From assembly GCA_016194465.1 (NCBI GenBank), contig JACQBO010000071.1:1-7201 (forward strand): a stretch of DNA of 7,201 nucleotides, given 5' to 3'. The stretch comes from Candidatus Kerfeldbacteria bacterium. Its GTDB lineage: Bacteria > Patescibacteriota > Patescibacteriia > SBBC01 > CAIJZX01. Each line of letters starts with the position of its first letter. Within the stretch, counting starts at the first letter, position 1. The position numbers and the translations under genes were made by a program. Shown one piece after another: positions 1-5,922 of the stretch. The notes beneath the pieces were generated by a model. It had not been told where the DNA came from, did not search any database, and was given only the letters and a program-made list of their open reading frames with translations.

Positions 1-591
1 GGCCTTGGCCTCGACGGTTGAGGTCCGGTAGACGCCGTGTTGAATCTGGTCCTCGATGTCGTGGATCAGCTCGTTCCGCCGCTCGTTGTAGGACTCGCGG
101 CTGGACATCAGCGGGCCGGTCATGTAGACCGACTTTTCCACCACGGTTCGGACGAGGCGTTGCTCGACACCGGCTTGGCTGCCGTAACGAACGTGCAAGT
201 CGATGATGCTCTTGTCATCCATCGGCATGTTCCAGGAAATGCTCCCCGACATGTCGGCGTGTCCACCGTCGTTGAAGCGGACCTTAATGGCTTCGTTCGA
301 CTTGTCGCCCTGATCGTTCTTCTTGCTGAACCAATACTGCGACTGCTTCTGGTAGAGCTCGACGTGGCCGAGCATCTTCAGGTGCGGGCCCGGCTGCTTG
401 ATGGCGGACAACGTGCCATTGGGGTACTGGACGACGGCAATCTTGCGACCGTCGAGGATGAAGAACATGTTCAGCACGGCCCAGATGACGAACAGGCCGA
501 AGATCACGCTCAGGCTCGTCTTGAAGATCTTGTTGACTGGAATGCCGGTCTCCTGCTGGACCTGCTCGGCGAAACCACGGGCTGGACTCAC
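1..591 (-). CDS. SPFH/band-7 (prohibitin-like) membrane protein, C-terminus cut by window edge
   Basis: The frame starts at a GTG at 591 and stays open to base 1, giving 197 residues with the C-terminus missing. The GTG was chosen because a perfect AGGAGG lies 7 nt upstream (599-604). Residues 1-24 are hydrophilic; residues about 25-46 form one hydrophobic segment (LSVIFGLFVIWAVLNMFFIL). An SPFH-like region follows: GRKIAVVQYPNG, then QPGPH and a long beta-rich stretch ending in a helix (YNERRNELIHDIEDQIQ). Family knowledge: SPFH proteins oligomerise on membranes and often act as scaffolds or protease regulators. It lies 53 nt after a small membrane protein gene on the same strand, so the two are probably cotranscribed. 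The classification rests on recognising the domain pattern, not on a search. The precise role is unknown. Confidence 0.72.
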   Translation of the reverse strand, partial: MSPARGFAEQVQQETGIPVNKIFKTSLSVIFGLFVIWAVLNMFFILDGRKIAVVQYPNGTLSAIKQPGPHLKMLGHVELYQKQSQYWFSKKNDQGDKSNEAIKVRFNDGGHADMSGSISWNMPMDDKSIIDLHVRYGSQAGVEQRLVRTVVEKSVYMTGPLMSSRESYNERRNELIHDIEDQIQHGVYRTSTVEAKA

Positions 592-644
592 TCTGTTTCC
601 TCCTGGTGAATGGGTGAAGTGGTTTAACTGAGTTCAGAGGCGAT

Positions 645-962
645 CTACTTGTTCGCGGCGCTTCCCGGTGTAGAGTCGGTGACATTCTGGGGACTGTCCT
701 TCAGACGTCCCTTTGCTTCCATCCTGGCACTCTCGCGCTGAGCCGCCGTCAGGACTCTCTGGGACGCCAGCTCCTGGTGGTGCAGGTGCTCGGTATCGAT
801 CTCCTCTCGAACCTCGGTCAGGTTTTCCTCGATCTTGGCCCGCTTGCGGAAAATCGGCCACCAGGGACGGCCACGTAGACCAGGGATGATCACCTGGGTG
901 ATCATGGCCAGAATGATTACCACTGCCGCGATGCGTTCCAGCACGATGAGAAAGTTGAACAT
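645..962 (-). CDS. Small single-pass membrane protein with coiled-coil tail
   Basis: This is a 105-residue protein. The ATG at 962 was chosen over an in-frame ATG ten codons upstream because GGAGGGAG lies just before it and the protein then begins directly with the membrane segment. Residues about 4-27 are hydrophobic (FLIVLERIAAVVIILAMITQ), followed by the basic, aromatic stretch RGRPWWPIFRKR. Residues about 40-85 are charged and helical, rich in Glu, Arg and Gln and coiled-coil-like; the tail is Ser/Thr/Asn-rich and polar. No catalytic motif is visible. It is the first gene after the promoter at 1135-1163 and is followed by the SPFH protein gene, so it may be a membrane partner of that protein. 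I do not recognise a named family. Confidence 0.75.
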   Translation of the reverse strand: MFNFLIVLERIAAVVIILAMITQVIIPGLRGRPWWPIFRKRAKIEENLTEVREEIDTEHLHHQELASQRVLTAAQRESARMEAKGRLKDSPQNVTDSTPGSAANK

Positions 963-1134
963 GGAATCTCCCTCCTTCTTGTGATATGACAAGTGCTTGA
1001 AGCATGTGGGATCCTTCCGGCCTTCACCCTGGGATCAAGGCGCGTCCAGATCGCTTGGGATTCATAAGTTTTCAAAGATCTACCTATGTTTGCAATCCAA
1101 AACCTCTCTGAGGGCTTGAGTACAAAACTGGGGA

Positions 1135-1163
1135 TTTTTATCACATATTCTCATTTTTGTCAA
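1135..1163 (-). promoter_or_regulatory. Sigma-70-type promoter for the small membrane protein/SPFH unit
   Basis: On the minus strand there is a perfect -35 TTGACA (1158-1163), a 17-bp spacer, and TAAAAA (1135-1140) preceded by TGA, which makes an extended -10. Transcription would begin near 1127, leaving a leader of about 165 nt before the ATG at 962. No clear riboswitch fold was recognised in this leader. Confidence 0.6.
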
Positions 1164-1235
1164 GACCCCCGGCTTTCGACTAGCCAGAGATGTATATAAA
1201 AAAATAATATTCGCGGTCTCCTAGTTCGGTTGGGA

Positions 1236-1988
1236 TTATAATGCCCCTTGTTCTTTCAGCCAAGCCAGAGGGTCATTCCAATCTGTCAAAGCCGCTTTGC
1301 TACTGACATACCCTTTGACATTTGTGCTCCGTCCTTTCAAAATCCCAAAATGCAAATGCTTTCGCTCACCGTCAGTTTCCGAGGTATAGCCGGTTCCGAG
1401 CACCCCGATCTTCTCCCCTTTCTTCGCGTTGTTGCCGACTTTTTTCGTTAGGGAGCTTAGACGAAGATGACCGTACAAAGCCGTGACGGTTTGACCTTTG
1501 ATGGTTGACACGATCATCATCACGCCGCCGTAGCCCGAAACGTACCGAGCAAGAATCACCTCTCCATCGGCCATAGAAACAATCGGAACATCTTTGTATT
1601 GTTCATCAGCAGTTGTTTCGGCATCATCACCAGTATGATACCCTTGAAACCGTTCTGGTTGGACCGGTGACGTTGCTGGAGTGATATATATTCCAAATGG
1701 TTTTTTGGTGATTCGGGCTGCAAAGTTATCAATCGGCGGGACAAAATCAGAAATGGGCGCGGCATTGTAACCTCGTGGAGGAGTAGTCGCGTTCGTGGCC
1801 GGGGTATTATCATTTGCGGCCACTGGCGGAGTCTCAATACTATTTGAATTTTCCGTATTGAAGTTGCCAGTGTTTATATTCTGACCGCTTGGGGATTGTT
1901 TTATGCTATGAAAAAATCCAGTGGCAACAATTGCGATGATAACGATAATGACGGATATAATCGTTAGCCTATTCATAGCCCATAGCAT
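1236..1988 (-). CDS. Membrane-anchored M23 family (LytM-type) peptidase
   Basis: The product is 250 residues long. The start at 1988 was chosen because GGAA lies 6 nt upstream; a second in-frame ATG at 1976 (MNRLTIIS) is possible but lacks a ribosome site. Residues about 8-25 form a hydrophobic signal anchor. A low-complexity Asn/Thr/Pro linker covers about 30-80. The peptidase domain runs from about 95 to the end: HTGDD (His118, Asp122) fits the zinc-binding HxxxD motif, YGHL supplies His174, and HLHFG supplies the HxH pair (His211, His213). The conserved GxVxG-like lysostaphin fold elements are also visible. Family knowledge: M23 enzymes are zinc endopeptidases that cut peptidoglycan cross-bridges outside the membrane. 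All metal ligands are present, so it is probably active. Codons are more A+T-rich than those of the SPFH unit. No confident promoter was found upstream. Confidence 0.9.
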   Translation of the reverse strand: MLWAMNRLTIISVIIVIIAIVATGFFHSIKQSPSGQNINTGNFNTENSNSIETPPVAANDNTPATNATTPPRGYNAAPISDFVPPIDNFAARITKKPFGIYITPATSPVQPERFQGYHTGDDAETTADEQYKDVPIVSMADGEVILARYVSGYGGVMMIVSTIKGQTVTALYGHLRLSSLTKKVGNNAKKGEKIGVLGTGYTSETDGERKHLHFGILKGRSTNVKGYVSSKAALTDWNDPLAWLKEQGAL

Positions 1989-2020
1989 AGTCTTTTCCAA
2001 ACAATAAATCCACCTCATTA

Positions 2021-2063
2021 CCCATTTCGAACCGGAGCGCAGCGGAGTGTGAGAAATCTTCTG
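2021..2063 (-). repeat. Palindromic intergenic repeat, copy 1
   Basis: Read on the minus strand, GAAGATTTCTCAC, a C/G-rich centre (TCCGCTGCGCTCCG) and GGTTCGAAATGG form a loose hairpin with an outer ATTTC/GAAAT stem (2024-2028 with 2053-2057). Its ends match the copy at 2143-2176 in inverted orientation. It resembles dispersed palindromic intergenic repeats seen in many bacterial genomes. It lies 33 nt upstream of the M23 gene start. Confidence 0.5.
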
Positions 2064-2142
2064 GGGCCGGCATAAAAAAGCCATGGGCATGCGATACAAT
2101 GACCGTGGATGACAATACCAGGGCTCCACAAACCTGGCTCTC

Positions 2143-2176
2143 GAAGATCCCTCACCCGGGCGGGTTCGGGATGGAA
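2143..2176 (+). repeat. Palindromic intergenic repeat, copy 2 (inverted relative to copy 1)
   Basis: GAAGATCCCTCAC...GGTTCGGGATGG folds as ATCCC-TCA-CCCG-GG-CGGG-TTC-GGGAT (2147-2172). The outer stem is ATCCC/GGGAT where copy 1 has ATTTC/GAAAT, so both sides of the stem differ together. The centre is shorter than in copy 1. The rest of the 1989-2295 gap holds no supported gene. Confidence 0.5.
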
Positions 2177-2228
2177 TAAACCTATTTTTCTTGGCGTGCT
2201 CTTCATGGCACCCAAAATCCGCTGGCGG

Positions 2229-2283
2229 AAAAGAAACAGCCGCCGCGTCACCATCCGAATTGAATCGAATGCGACGCGGCGGC
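2229..2283 (-). terminator. Terminator-like hairpin after the hypothetical gene
   Basis: Perfect 11-bp arms (GCCGCCGCGTC at 2239-2249 and GACGCGGCGGC at 2273-2283) enclose a 23-nt loop, 12 nt past the stop of the minus-strand gene at 2296. On the minus strand the hairpin is followed by TGTTTCTTTT (2229-2238). The loop is long and the T-tract is interrupted, so efficiency is uncertain. Confidence 0.55.
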
Positions 2284-2295
2284 CGAAAGTTCTGG

Positions 2296-2742
2296 CTAGG
2301 AAAGTGCGGGCATGAATTCGCCGCTCATAAGACGCTCGTGCGTCTGCAAAAGCGCCTCGACCGGCCCTCCGGAGATTTCCAGCGTGATCCAGGTCCGGCC
2401 ACCGGCTCCGTATTCAGGTTTGAATTGAATGTGGAGACTTTGGGAGCCGTTATGGAACAAGAGATACTTGTCCTCTAAGAGCCTCTCTACCTGCGGCGGA
2501 ACATCAGCGTCCCACCAGGCATCCTCAAGTGTTACCTCGCTAAGGAATATTTCAACGATCTCGTCGGGTTTTTCATCGAGGCATGTCCGCTGAAAAAGAC
2601 CTCTTGCTCCCATTTCCAACTTGGTTCCACCGGCGAGGCTGTGATCAATCCAATATTCGTCCTCACCCAGCCAACAATCGTGCTTCTTTTGGACCCATGG
2701 TATCGTCTTGCCGTTTTCGAGGTACCAACGAAGTCTTATCAT
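2296..2742 (-). CDS. Hypothetical protein, 148 residues
   Basis: I do not recognise this family. The ATG at 2742 was chosen because AAAGGA lies 6 nt upstream; an in-frame ATG eight codons earlier has no better site. The protein has no signal peptide or membrane segment and is probably cytosolic. It is acidic and unusually rich in tryptophan (7 Trp: 6, 16, 24, 31, 76, 77, 118). The N-terminal half alternates short beta-like stretches (MIRLRWYL, GDEYWIDHS-like) with charged turns; the C-terminal half has SLHIQFKP and TWITLEIS strands and then a helix. Two cysteines (23, 54) form no recognisable metal site. It forms a single-gene unit with its own promoter (2808-2837) and terminator-like hairpin (2229-2283), which supports it being a real gene. 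Confidence 0.75.
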   Translation of the reverse strand: MIRLRWYLENGKTIPWVQKKHDCWLGEDEYWIDHSLAGGTKLEMGARGLFQRTCLDEKPDEIVEIFLSEVTLEDAWWDADVPPQVERLLEDKYLLFHNGSQSLHIQFKPEYGAGGRTWITLEISGGPVEALLQTHERLMSGEFMPALS

Positions 2743-2807
2743 AACGGATCCTTTGCCCGCAGGCACAAAGAGAGTGCAACGTTTGGCTTATGCAAAGATC
2801 ATACCTC

Positions 2808-2837
2808 ATTCTAAATCTGATCGACCAATTTCGTCAA
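2808..2837 (-). promoter_or_regulatory. Sigma-70-type promoter for the 148-residue hypothetical gene
   Basis: On the minus strand TTGACG (2832-2837) is separated by 18 bp from TAGAAT (2808-2813), each matching five of six consensus bases. It lies just after the typA stop. The start of transcription would be near 2801, giving a leader of about 58 nt. No terminator for typA was found between the typA stop and this promoter. Confidence 0.5.
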
Positions 2838-2845
2838 CTGAATGA

Positions 2846-4663
2846 CTAGCTTTTCTGAGCCCGCTTCCGCTCATTCGCGTCCAAAATCCGCTTCCGAAGC
2901 CTGACCGATTTCGGTGTCACCTCCACGAGTTCGTCAGGGCCGATGTATTCGAGGGCTAGTTCCAACGTCATGTCCCGCGGTGGAGCAAGCAGAATCGCCG
3001 CATCAGACGCCTTTGAACGCATGTTTGAGAGCTTTTTTTCTTTGGCCACATTGATTTCGATGTCTTCATCGCGAGCACTTTGGCCGACCACCTGCCCGGT
3101 GTAGACTTCGACCCCTGGACCGATAAATAGTGTGCCGCGCTCTTGGGCGGTGTCCAATGCATAACCAGTGCTTTGACCATTTTCAAAAGCAATCAGCGAG
3201 CCGTGGGTATTAGCCCGGATCAGTTCCGCGTTGAACGGTTCATATTTGTTGAAAATGTGATTGACGATGGCCGTGCCGCGGACTTTGGTCATCAAGGCTG
3301 CCTTCAAACCAATGACGCCGCGAGTCGGCATGTCATATTCCATGTGCAATTCACCAGTTGGGGTGTGGTCAATGGACAGAAGATTTCCCTTGCGCACACC
3401 GCACTCTTCGATAATAGCGCCTTGGTATTCACCCGGCACATCAATCGTCACCAGTTCGAATGGTTCAAATTTCTTGCCGTCTTTTTCGTGCATGATGACT
3501 TGCGGTTGTGACACCTGCATTTCAAAACCTTCGCGCCGCATTTGTTCGATCAAGACGGCCAGATGGAGTTCACCCCGACCAGACACTAAAAACGCTTCAC
3601 CGGACTCCATGTCTTCGACACGTAGGGCGACGTTTGTTTCCAACTCTTTCATCAACCGTTCACGAATCTGGCGAGAAGTGACAAGTTTTCCTTCCTTGCC
3701 GGAAAATGGCGATGTGTTCACGCCAAACGTCATTTGTACCGTCGGTTGGTCAACCTCGACCGGCGGGAGTTGCTTTGGGTTATCCGCGTCGGCAATGGTT
3801 TCGCCGATGGCAATGCCCGACAACCCGGCCACGGACACAATTTCACCAGCTTCGGCTGATTCCACGGCCACTTGTTTCAGCCCTTCATAAATCATGATGT
3901 CAGTCACTTTGCCTTTGACGATCGTGCCGTCAACTTTGATCTCGGCGATGTTCTGGCCTTTGGTGATTTTTCCGGATGAGATTTTGCCAATCCCCATTTT
4001 GCCTTTGTAGGGATCATTGGCCAGGGCCAGGACTAAAATTTGAAGCGGTTCATTGACATTGACGGCTGGCGCGGGCACGTTTTTCAGAATTGTTTCGAAC
4101 AGGGGTTTCAAGTCTGTACCAGGGTGATCAAGATCCAGCGTGGCCGTGCCAGTTACTGCGTTGGTGTAGACAATTGGGAAGTCGTGCTGCTCATGGGTGG
4201 CCTGCAAATGGGAAAAGAGATCAAATGTCTTGTTTACCGCTTCGTCAGGGTCAGCATCCGGCTTGTCGATTTTGTTGACGACGACAATGGCATTCAAGCC
4301 GAGTTCTAAAGCTTTCCGCAACACAAATTTCGTCTGGGGCATTGGCCCTTCTTTGGCGTCGACGAGCAGGAGTACGCCGTCAGCCATGCGCAATGTCCGC
4401 TCCACTTCGCCGCCGAAGTCAGCGTGACCTGGCGTGTCGACAATATTAATCTTGACGCCGTTGTACACAATGCTGGCGTTCTTGGCGCGAATGGTAATCC
4501 CCCGCTCCCGTTCCAAATCCATGGAATCTAAAATCCGCTCGCCCATTTGATCCAAATTTCGGGCGGCTTCGGTTTGCTTGAGCATGGCGTCAACCAATGT
4601 GGTTTTGCCGTGGTCAACATGAGCTATGATTGCAATGTTCCTGATATTGCTTCTACGATTCAT
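2846..4663 (-). CDS. typA: Ribosome-associated GTPase TypA/BipA
   Basis: The product is 605 residues, close to the usual length for TypA (607 in E. coli). GTPase motifs are intact: P-loop AHVDHGKT (14-21), switch region RGITI (54-58), DTPGH (76-80) and NKID (130-133). The EF-G-like domains and the typical TypA C-terminal half (MRREGFEMQVSQPQV, MEYDMPTRG, RTVLKP-region equivalents) follow. Family knowledge: TypA binds 70S ribosomes with GTP and helps ribosome assembly and stress or cold adaptation. The open frame continues upstream to 4999, but that extension is repeat-derived, and the family N-terminus (NIRNIAIIAH) fits a start at 4663. No Shine-Dalgarno sequence precedes this ATG. A 28-codon frame ends 4 nt before it, so translation may rely on coupling or reinitiation. 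Confidence 0.97.
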   Translation of the reverse strand: MNRRSNIRNIAIIAHVDHGKTTLVDAMLKQTEAARNLDQMGERILDSMDLERERGITIRAKNASIVYNGVKINIVDTPGHADFGGEVERTLRMADGVLLLVDAKEGPMPQTKFVLRKALELGLNAIVVVNKIDKPDADPDEAVNKTFDLFSHLQATHEQHDFPIVYTNAVTGTATLDLDHPGTDLKPLFETILKNVPAPAVNVNEPLQILVLALANDPYKGKMGIGKISSGKITKGQNIAEIKVDGTIVKGKVTDIMIYEGLKQVAVESAEAGEIVSVAGLSGIAIGETIADADNPKQLPPVEVDQPTVQMTFGVNTSPFSGKEGKLVTSRQIRERLMKELETNVALRVEDMESGEAFLVSGRGELHLAVLIEQMRREGFEMQVSQPQVIMHEKDGKKFEPFELVTIDVPGEYQGAIIEECGVRKGNLLSIDHTPTGELHMEYDMPTRGVIGLKAALMTKVRGTAIVNHIFNKYEPFNAELIRANTHGSLIAFENGQSTGYALDTAQERGTLFIGPGVEVYTGQVVGQSARDEDIEINVAKEKKLSNMRSKASDAAILLAPPRDMTLELALEYIGPDELVEVTPKSVRLRKRILDANERKRAQKS

Positions 4664-4667
4664 AAAG

Positions 4668-4754
4668 TTAGAGTGGGCGACCTGCCCCGCATCGGAGCAC
4701 CAGCGACTGGTGCGGGGTGATGGCGATGTTGCGGATGTTCGTGTGACGTTCCAT
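4668..4754 (-). pseudogene. typA 5' remnant / 28-codon upstream reading frame
   Basis: The frame begins MERHTNIRNIAI and ends TAA at 4668, leaving only four bases (CTTT) before the typA ATG. Its first 16 residues match the start of the real TypA at 10 positions (M.R..NIRNIAI..H), while codons differ synonymously (AAC/AAT, CGC/AGG, ATC/ATT, GCC/GCA), so it resembles the start of a different, more G+C-rich typA allele. After codon 12 (base 4719) similarity stops and the palindrome at 4685-4717 begins. It is out of frame with typA. It may be a dead remnant, or it may act as a leader peptide that delivers ribosomes to the typA start. A GGGA lies 10 nt before its ATG, which is a weak ribosome site. 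Confidence 0.6.
4685..4717 (-). repeat. Palindrome with alternative stems just upstream of typA
   Basis: An inner hairpin, GCACCAG-TCG-CTGGTGC on the minus strand (4697-4713), shares bases with an outer stem CCCCGCA/TGCGGGG (4711-4717 with 4685-4691). The full inner and outer stems therefore compete. It starts where the TypA-like remnant ends and lies about 20-55 nt before the typA ATG. Its core resembles the hairpin at 6184-6203. Confidence 0.6.
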
Positions 4755-4777
4755 AGCACTTGTATCCCTGAGGCCTT

Positions 4778-4808
4778 GCCACGTAAAAGCGCAAGCGCTG
4801 TACGTGGC
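4778..4808. repeat. Hairpin repeat in the typA leader
   Basis: Perfect 8-bp arms GCCACGTA/TACGTGGC enclose a second stem AGCGC-AA-GCGCT. On the plus strand it is followed by GGAGCCGAAG, and the tail TGGCGGAGCC(A/G)AAG recurs after the palindrome at 6345-6368. Confidence 0.5.
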
Positions 4809-4813
4809 GGAGC

Positions 4814-4870
4814 CGAAGGGTCTCCTGAAGATACTATTTTGTAGAAAGGAGATCCTTCGCTTCGCTCAGG
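4814..4870. repeat. Inverted repeat and REP-like sequence in the typA leader
   Basis: CGAAGGGTCTCCT (4814-4826) and AGGAGATCCTTCG (4847-4859) pair at 12 of 13 positions around a 20-nt loop. The right arm runs into AGATCCTTCGCTTCGCTCAGGA (4850-4870 region), a form resembling common dispersed intergenic palindromes and loosely the 2021-2176 pair. In the frame upstream of typA it encodes spurious residues. Confidence 0.45.
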
Positions 4871-4885
4871 AAAAAGTTGTGATTC

Positions 4886-4906
4886 AAAAATCTCCCGGCG
4901 GGAGAT
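4886..4906 (-). terminator. Rho-independent terminator-like hairpin after tadA
   Basis: On the minus strand ATCTCCC-GCC-GGGAGAT (4906 to 4890) is followed at once by TTTT (4889-4886). It lies 35 nt past the tadA stop, so it probably ends the tadA transcript. It also sits about 10 nt downstream of the start predicted from the promoter at 4922-4950. Confidence 0.6.
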
Positions 4907-4921
4907 AAATTCAACGCTCAG

Positions 4922-4950
4922 AGTATACAAGAGCTTTGGATTTAAGTCAA
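4922..4950 (-). promoter_or_regulatory. Candidate typA promoter overlapping the tadA stop
   Basis: On the minus strand TTGACT (4945-4950), a 17-bp spacer and TATACT (4922-4927) form a strong sigma-70-type match. The -35 box includes the last codons of tadA. Transcription would start near 4915, with a leader of about 250 nt to typA, but a terminator-like hairpin follows almost immediately. Confidence 0.5.
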
Positions 4951-5457
4951 GGCATTCATACAAAGCTGGTACAGCGGATTTTCTGGATGAGCAGACCAAT
5001 ATGGATCATCGGTCGCGGAAAAAAATTGTTTGAATAGATCGAGCGATGTGCCGCGAAGAACCCCTGGCACTATTTCTGGCAGGCGATTTTGGTGCCGGGG
5101 TGGCAGAGCGGCCGAACTTAGTCGGGTGCCACCGCCAAAAGGATCCTCCAGGGCAAAGACAACTCTCGACATATGACTATTGAGCATGGCCCCAAAACAC
5201 ATCACGCAGGGTTCAAGCGTCGTGTAGAGGGTCATGGCATGGGTTGGCGCTTGACGCTCTTGGGTCACGATTCGTAAAGCCAGCATTTCTGCATGATCCA
5301 TGCGAAAATGGCTGGCAATAGATTTTTTAATTTCCACCAGAACCTTGCCGTCTATTACAATTACGCATCCGACCGGTAACGTGCTTTCGGCTAAGGCCCC
5401 TTTCCCTTGCCGCAGAGCAATCTCCATAAACTTTTCGTCAGTTCCGATCGTATTCAT
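4942..5457 (-). CDS. tadA-like nucleoside/tRNA adenosine deaminase
   Basis: This 171-residue protein belongs to the cytidine/deoxycytidylate deaminase superfamily. The zinc and catalytic motifs are present: HAE (His55, Glu57) and PCVMC (Cys84, Cys87), inside the TadA-like context LYTTLEPCVMCFGAM and SRVVFALEDPFGG. LPVG at 27-30 matches the usual PVGA segment. Family knowledge: TadA deaminates the wobble adenosine of tRNA-Arg(ACG) to inosine; close relatives act on guanine or other nucleobases. The asparagine expected about 11 residues before the catalytic His (Asn46 in E. coli TadA) aligns with Lys44 here, so the substrate is uncertain. It starts at 5457 with no clear Shine-Dalgarno sequence; a promoter lies only 10 bases upstream, suggesting a near-leaderless mRNA. 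Confidence 0.88.
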   Translation of the reverse strand: MNTIGTDEKFMEIALRQGKGALAESTLPVGCVIVIDGKVLVEIKKSIASHFRMDHAEMLALRIVTQERQAPTHAMTLYTTLEPCVMCFGAMLNSHMSRVVFALEDPFGGGTRLSSAALPPRHQNRLPEIVPGVLRGTSLDLFKQFFSATDDPYWSAHPENPLYQLCMNALT

Positions 5458-5466
5458 ATCTGTTAC

Positions 5467-5494
5467 TCTATACCTGCTCTACTGACAGTGTCTA
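5467..5494 (-). promoter_or_regulatory. Candidate promoter for the deaminase gene
   Basis: On the minus strand TAGACA (5489-5494), a 16-bp spacer and TATAGA (5467-5472). The -10 box ends 9 nt before the ATG at 5457, so the mRNA would start within a few bases of the start codon, in keeping with the missing ribosome-binding site. Confidence 0.4.
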
Positions 5495-5568
5495 TGGATT
5501 TCCCTGCTGCCGATTCATTAATAAAAACATGCTGGCGCAGACACGCACCGGTTTTGCATGGTCAATAA

Positions 5569-5724
5569 TCAGTGCTTCGTCGGATCCGTCAAACGATAAT
5601 GCCGGTGCCGCTTATGTGTGGGCGGCAGTTTCCGACCCTTGACCATGGTCACTTCCTTTTTTGACCCGACCAAACGGTATTGGCCTGATCGCTTGGCTTT
5701 TTGCCCTGGTTTGAGGTTTGCCAT
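5569..5724 (-). CDS. Small basic YjzC-like protein
   Basis: The 51-residue protein begins MANLKPGQKAKRSGQY and ends LTDPTKH. The pattern KPGxKAxxSGQY, a short turn with EVTMVKG, RKLPPT and a C-terminal D-x-TKH recalls a widespread class of small YjzC-type proteins of unknown function. It is strongly basic (many Lys, Arg and His), with no membrane segment or cysteine. The frame stays open upstream to 5841, but that part lies inside the inverted-repeat element and does not resemble the family, so the ATG at 5724 was chosen. AGGA lies about 13 nt upstream, farther than usual. A perfect TTGACA at 5754-5759 comes from the end of the adjacent repeat element. Confidence 0.75.
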   Translation of the reverse strand: MANLKPGQKAKRSGQYRLVGSKKEVTMVKGRKLPPTHKRHRHYRLTDPTKH

Positions 5725-5754
5725 ATGTTCATCATTATCCTGTACTGGACCGGT

Positions 5755-5865
5755 GTCAACCCCGTTAGAGCTGGGTCGGACATTCACAGGTACGTCTCGG
5801 TAGAATGAACAGCTGAGATCGACTTCCGGATGGAAACACATCGGCCCAGCTCTAACGGGGTCAAG
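5755..5865 (-). mobile_element. MITE-like inverted-repeat element, copy 1
   Basis: Terminal arms GTCAACCCCGTTAGAGCTGGG (5755-5775) and CCCAGCTCTAACGGGGTCAAG (5845-5865) share a perfect 16-bp core, CCCCGTTAGAGCTGGG. The element is about 110 bp and encodes no protein. A second copy with the same terminal CCCCGTTAGA lies at 6412-6521 in opposite orientation. No convincing target duplication was found. No transposase is in the window, so any mobility would be in trans. Strand is given by the TTGACA-bearing end. Confidence 0.6.
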
Positions 5866-5891
5866 ATGGATGAGTCATCCGATCGGCTATG

Positions 5892-5919
5892 AAAGCCGCC
5901 CGAGGATTCGGGCGGCTTT
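5892..5919 (-). terminator. Terminator hairpin of the Cys-rich gene
   Basis: Perfect 12-bp arms AAAGCCGCCCGA and TCGGGCGGCTTT (5892-5903, 5908-5919) enclose a 4-nt loop. It begins 3 nt after the stop of the minus-strand gene at 5923. Only TTT follows inside the stem end, so the T-tract is short, but the stem is very stable. It could work in either direction. Confidence 0.65.
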
Positions 5920-5922
5920 GGG

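Noticed and set aside
37..609. 190-codon plus-strand open frame
   Set aside because: It lies opposite the SPFH coding frame, which has a perfect AGGAGG and a recognisable domain. The plus frame is a shadow of G+C-rich codons.
284..685. 133-codon minus-strand open frame overlapping the SPFH start
   Set aside because: Its Arg/Pro-rich product is a frame-shifted reading of the SPFH gene with no start signal.
1042..1080. Short leader frame (MNPKRSGRALIPG) in the transcript before the small membrane protein
   Set aside because: It has no ribosome site and no feature distinguishing it from chance.
2018..2254. 78-codon minus-strand frame between the M23 and hypothetical genes
   Set aside because: It runs through both palindromic repeats and the terminator T-tract, has no ribosome site and shows no recognisable pattern.
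3261..3890. 209-codon plus-strand frame inside typA
   Set aside because: It is antisense to a fully conserved TypA domain and is Ser/Thr/Pro-rich in the manner of a shadow frame.
4664..4999. 112-residue N-terminal extension of TypA in the same open frame
   Set aside because: The extension crosses the tadA 3' end, a terminator hairpin and repeats. TypA proteins start near the NIRNIAIIAH motif, which fits the ATG at 4663.
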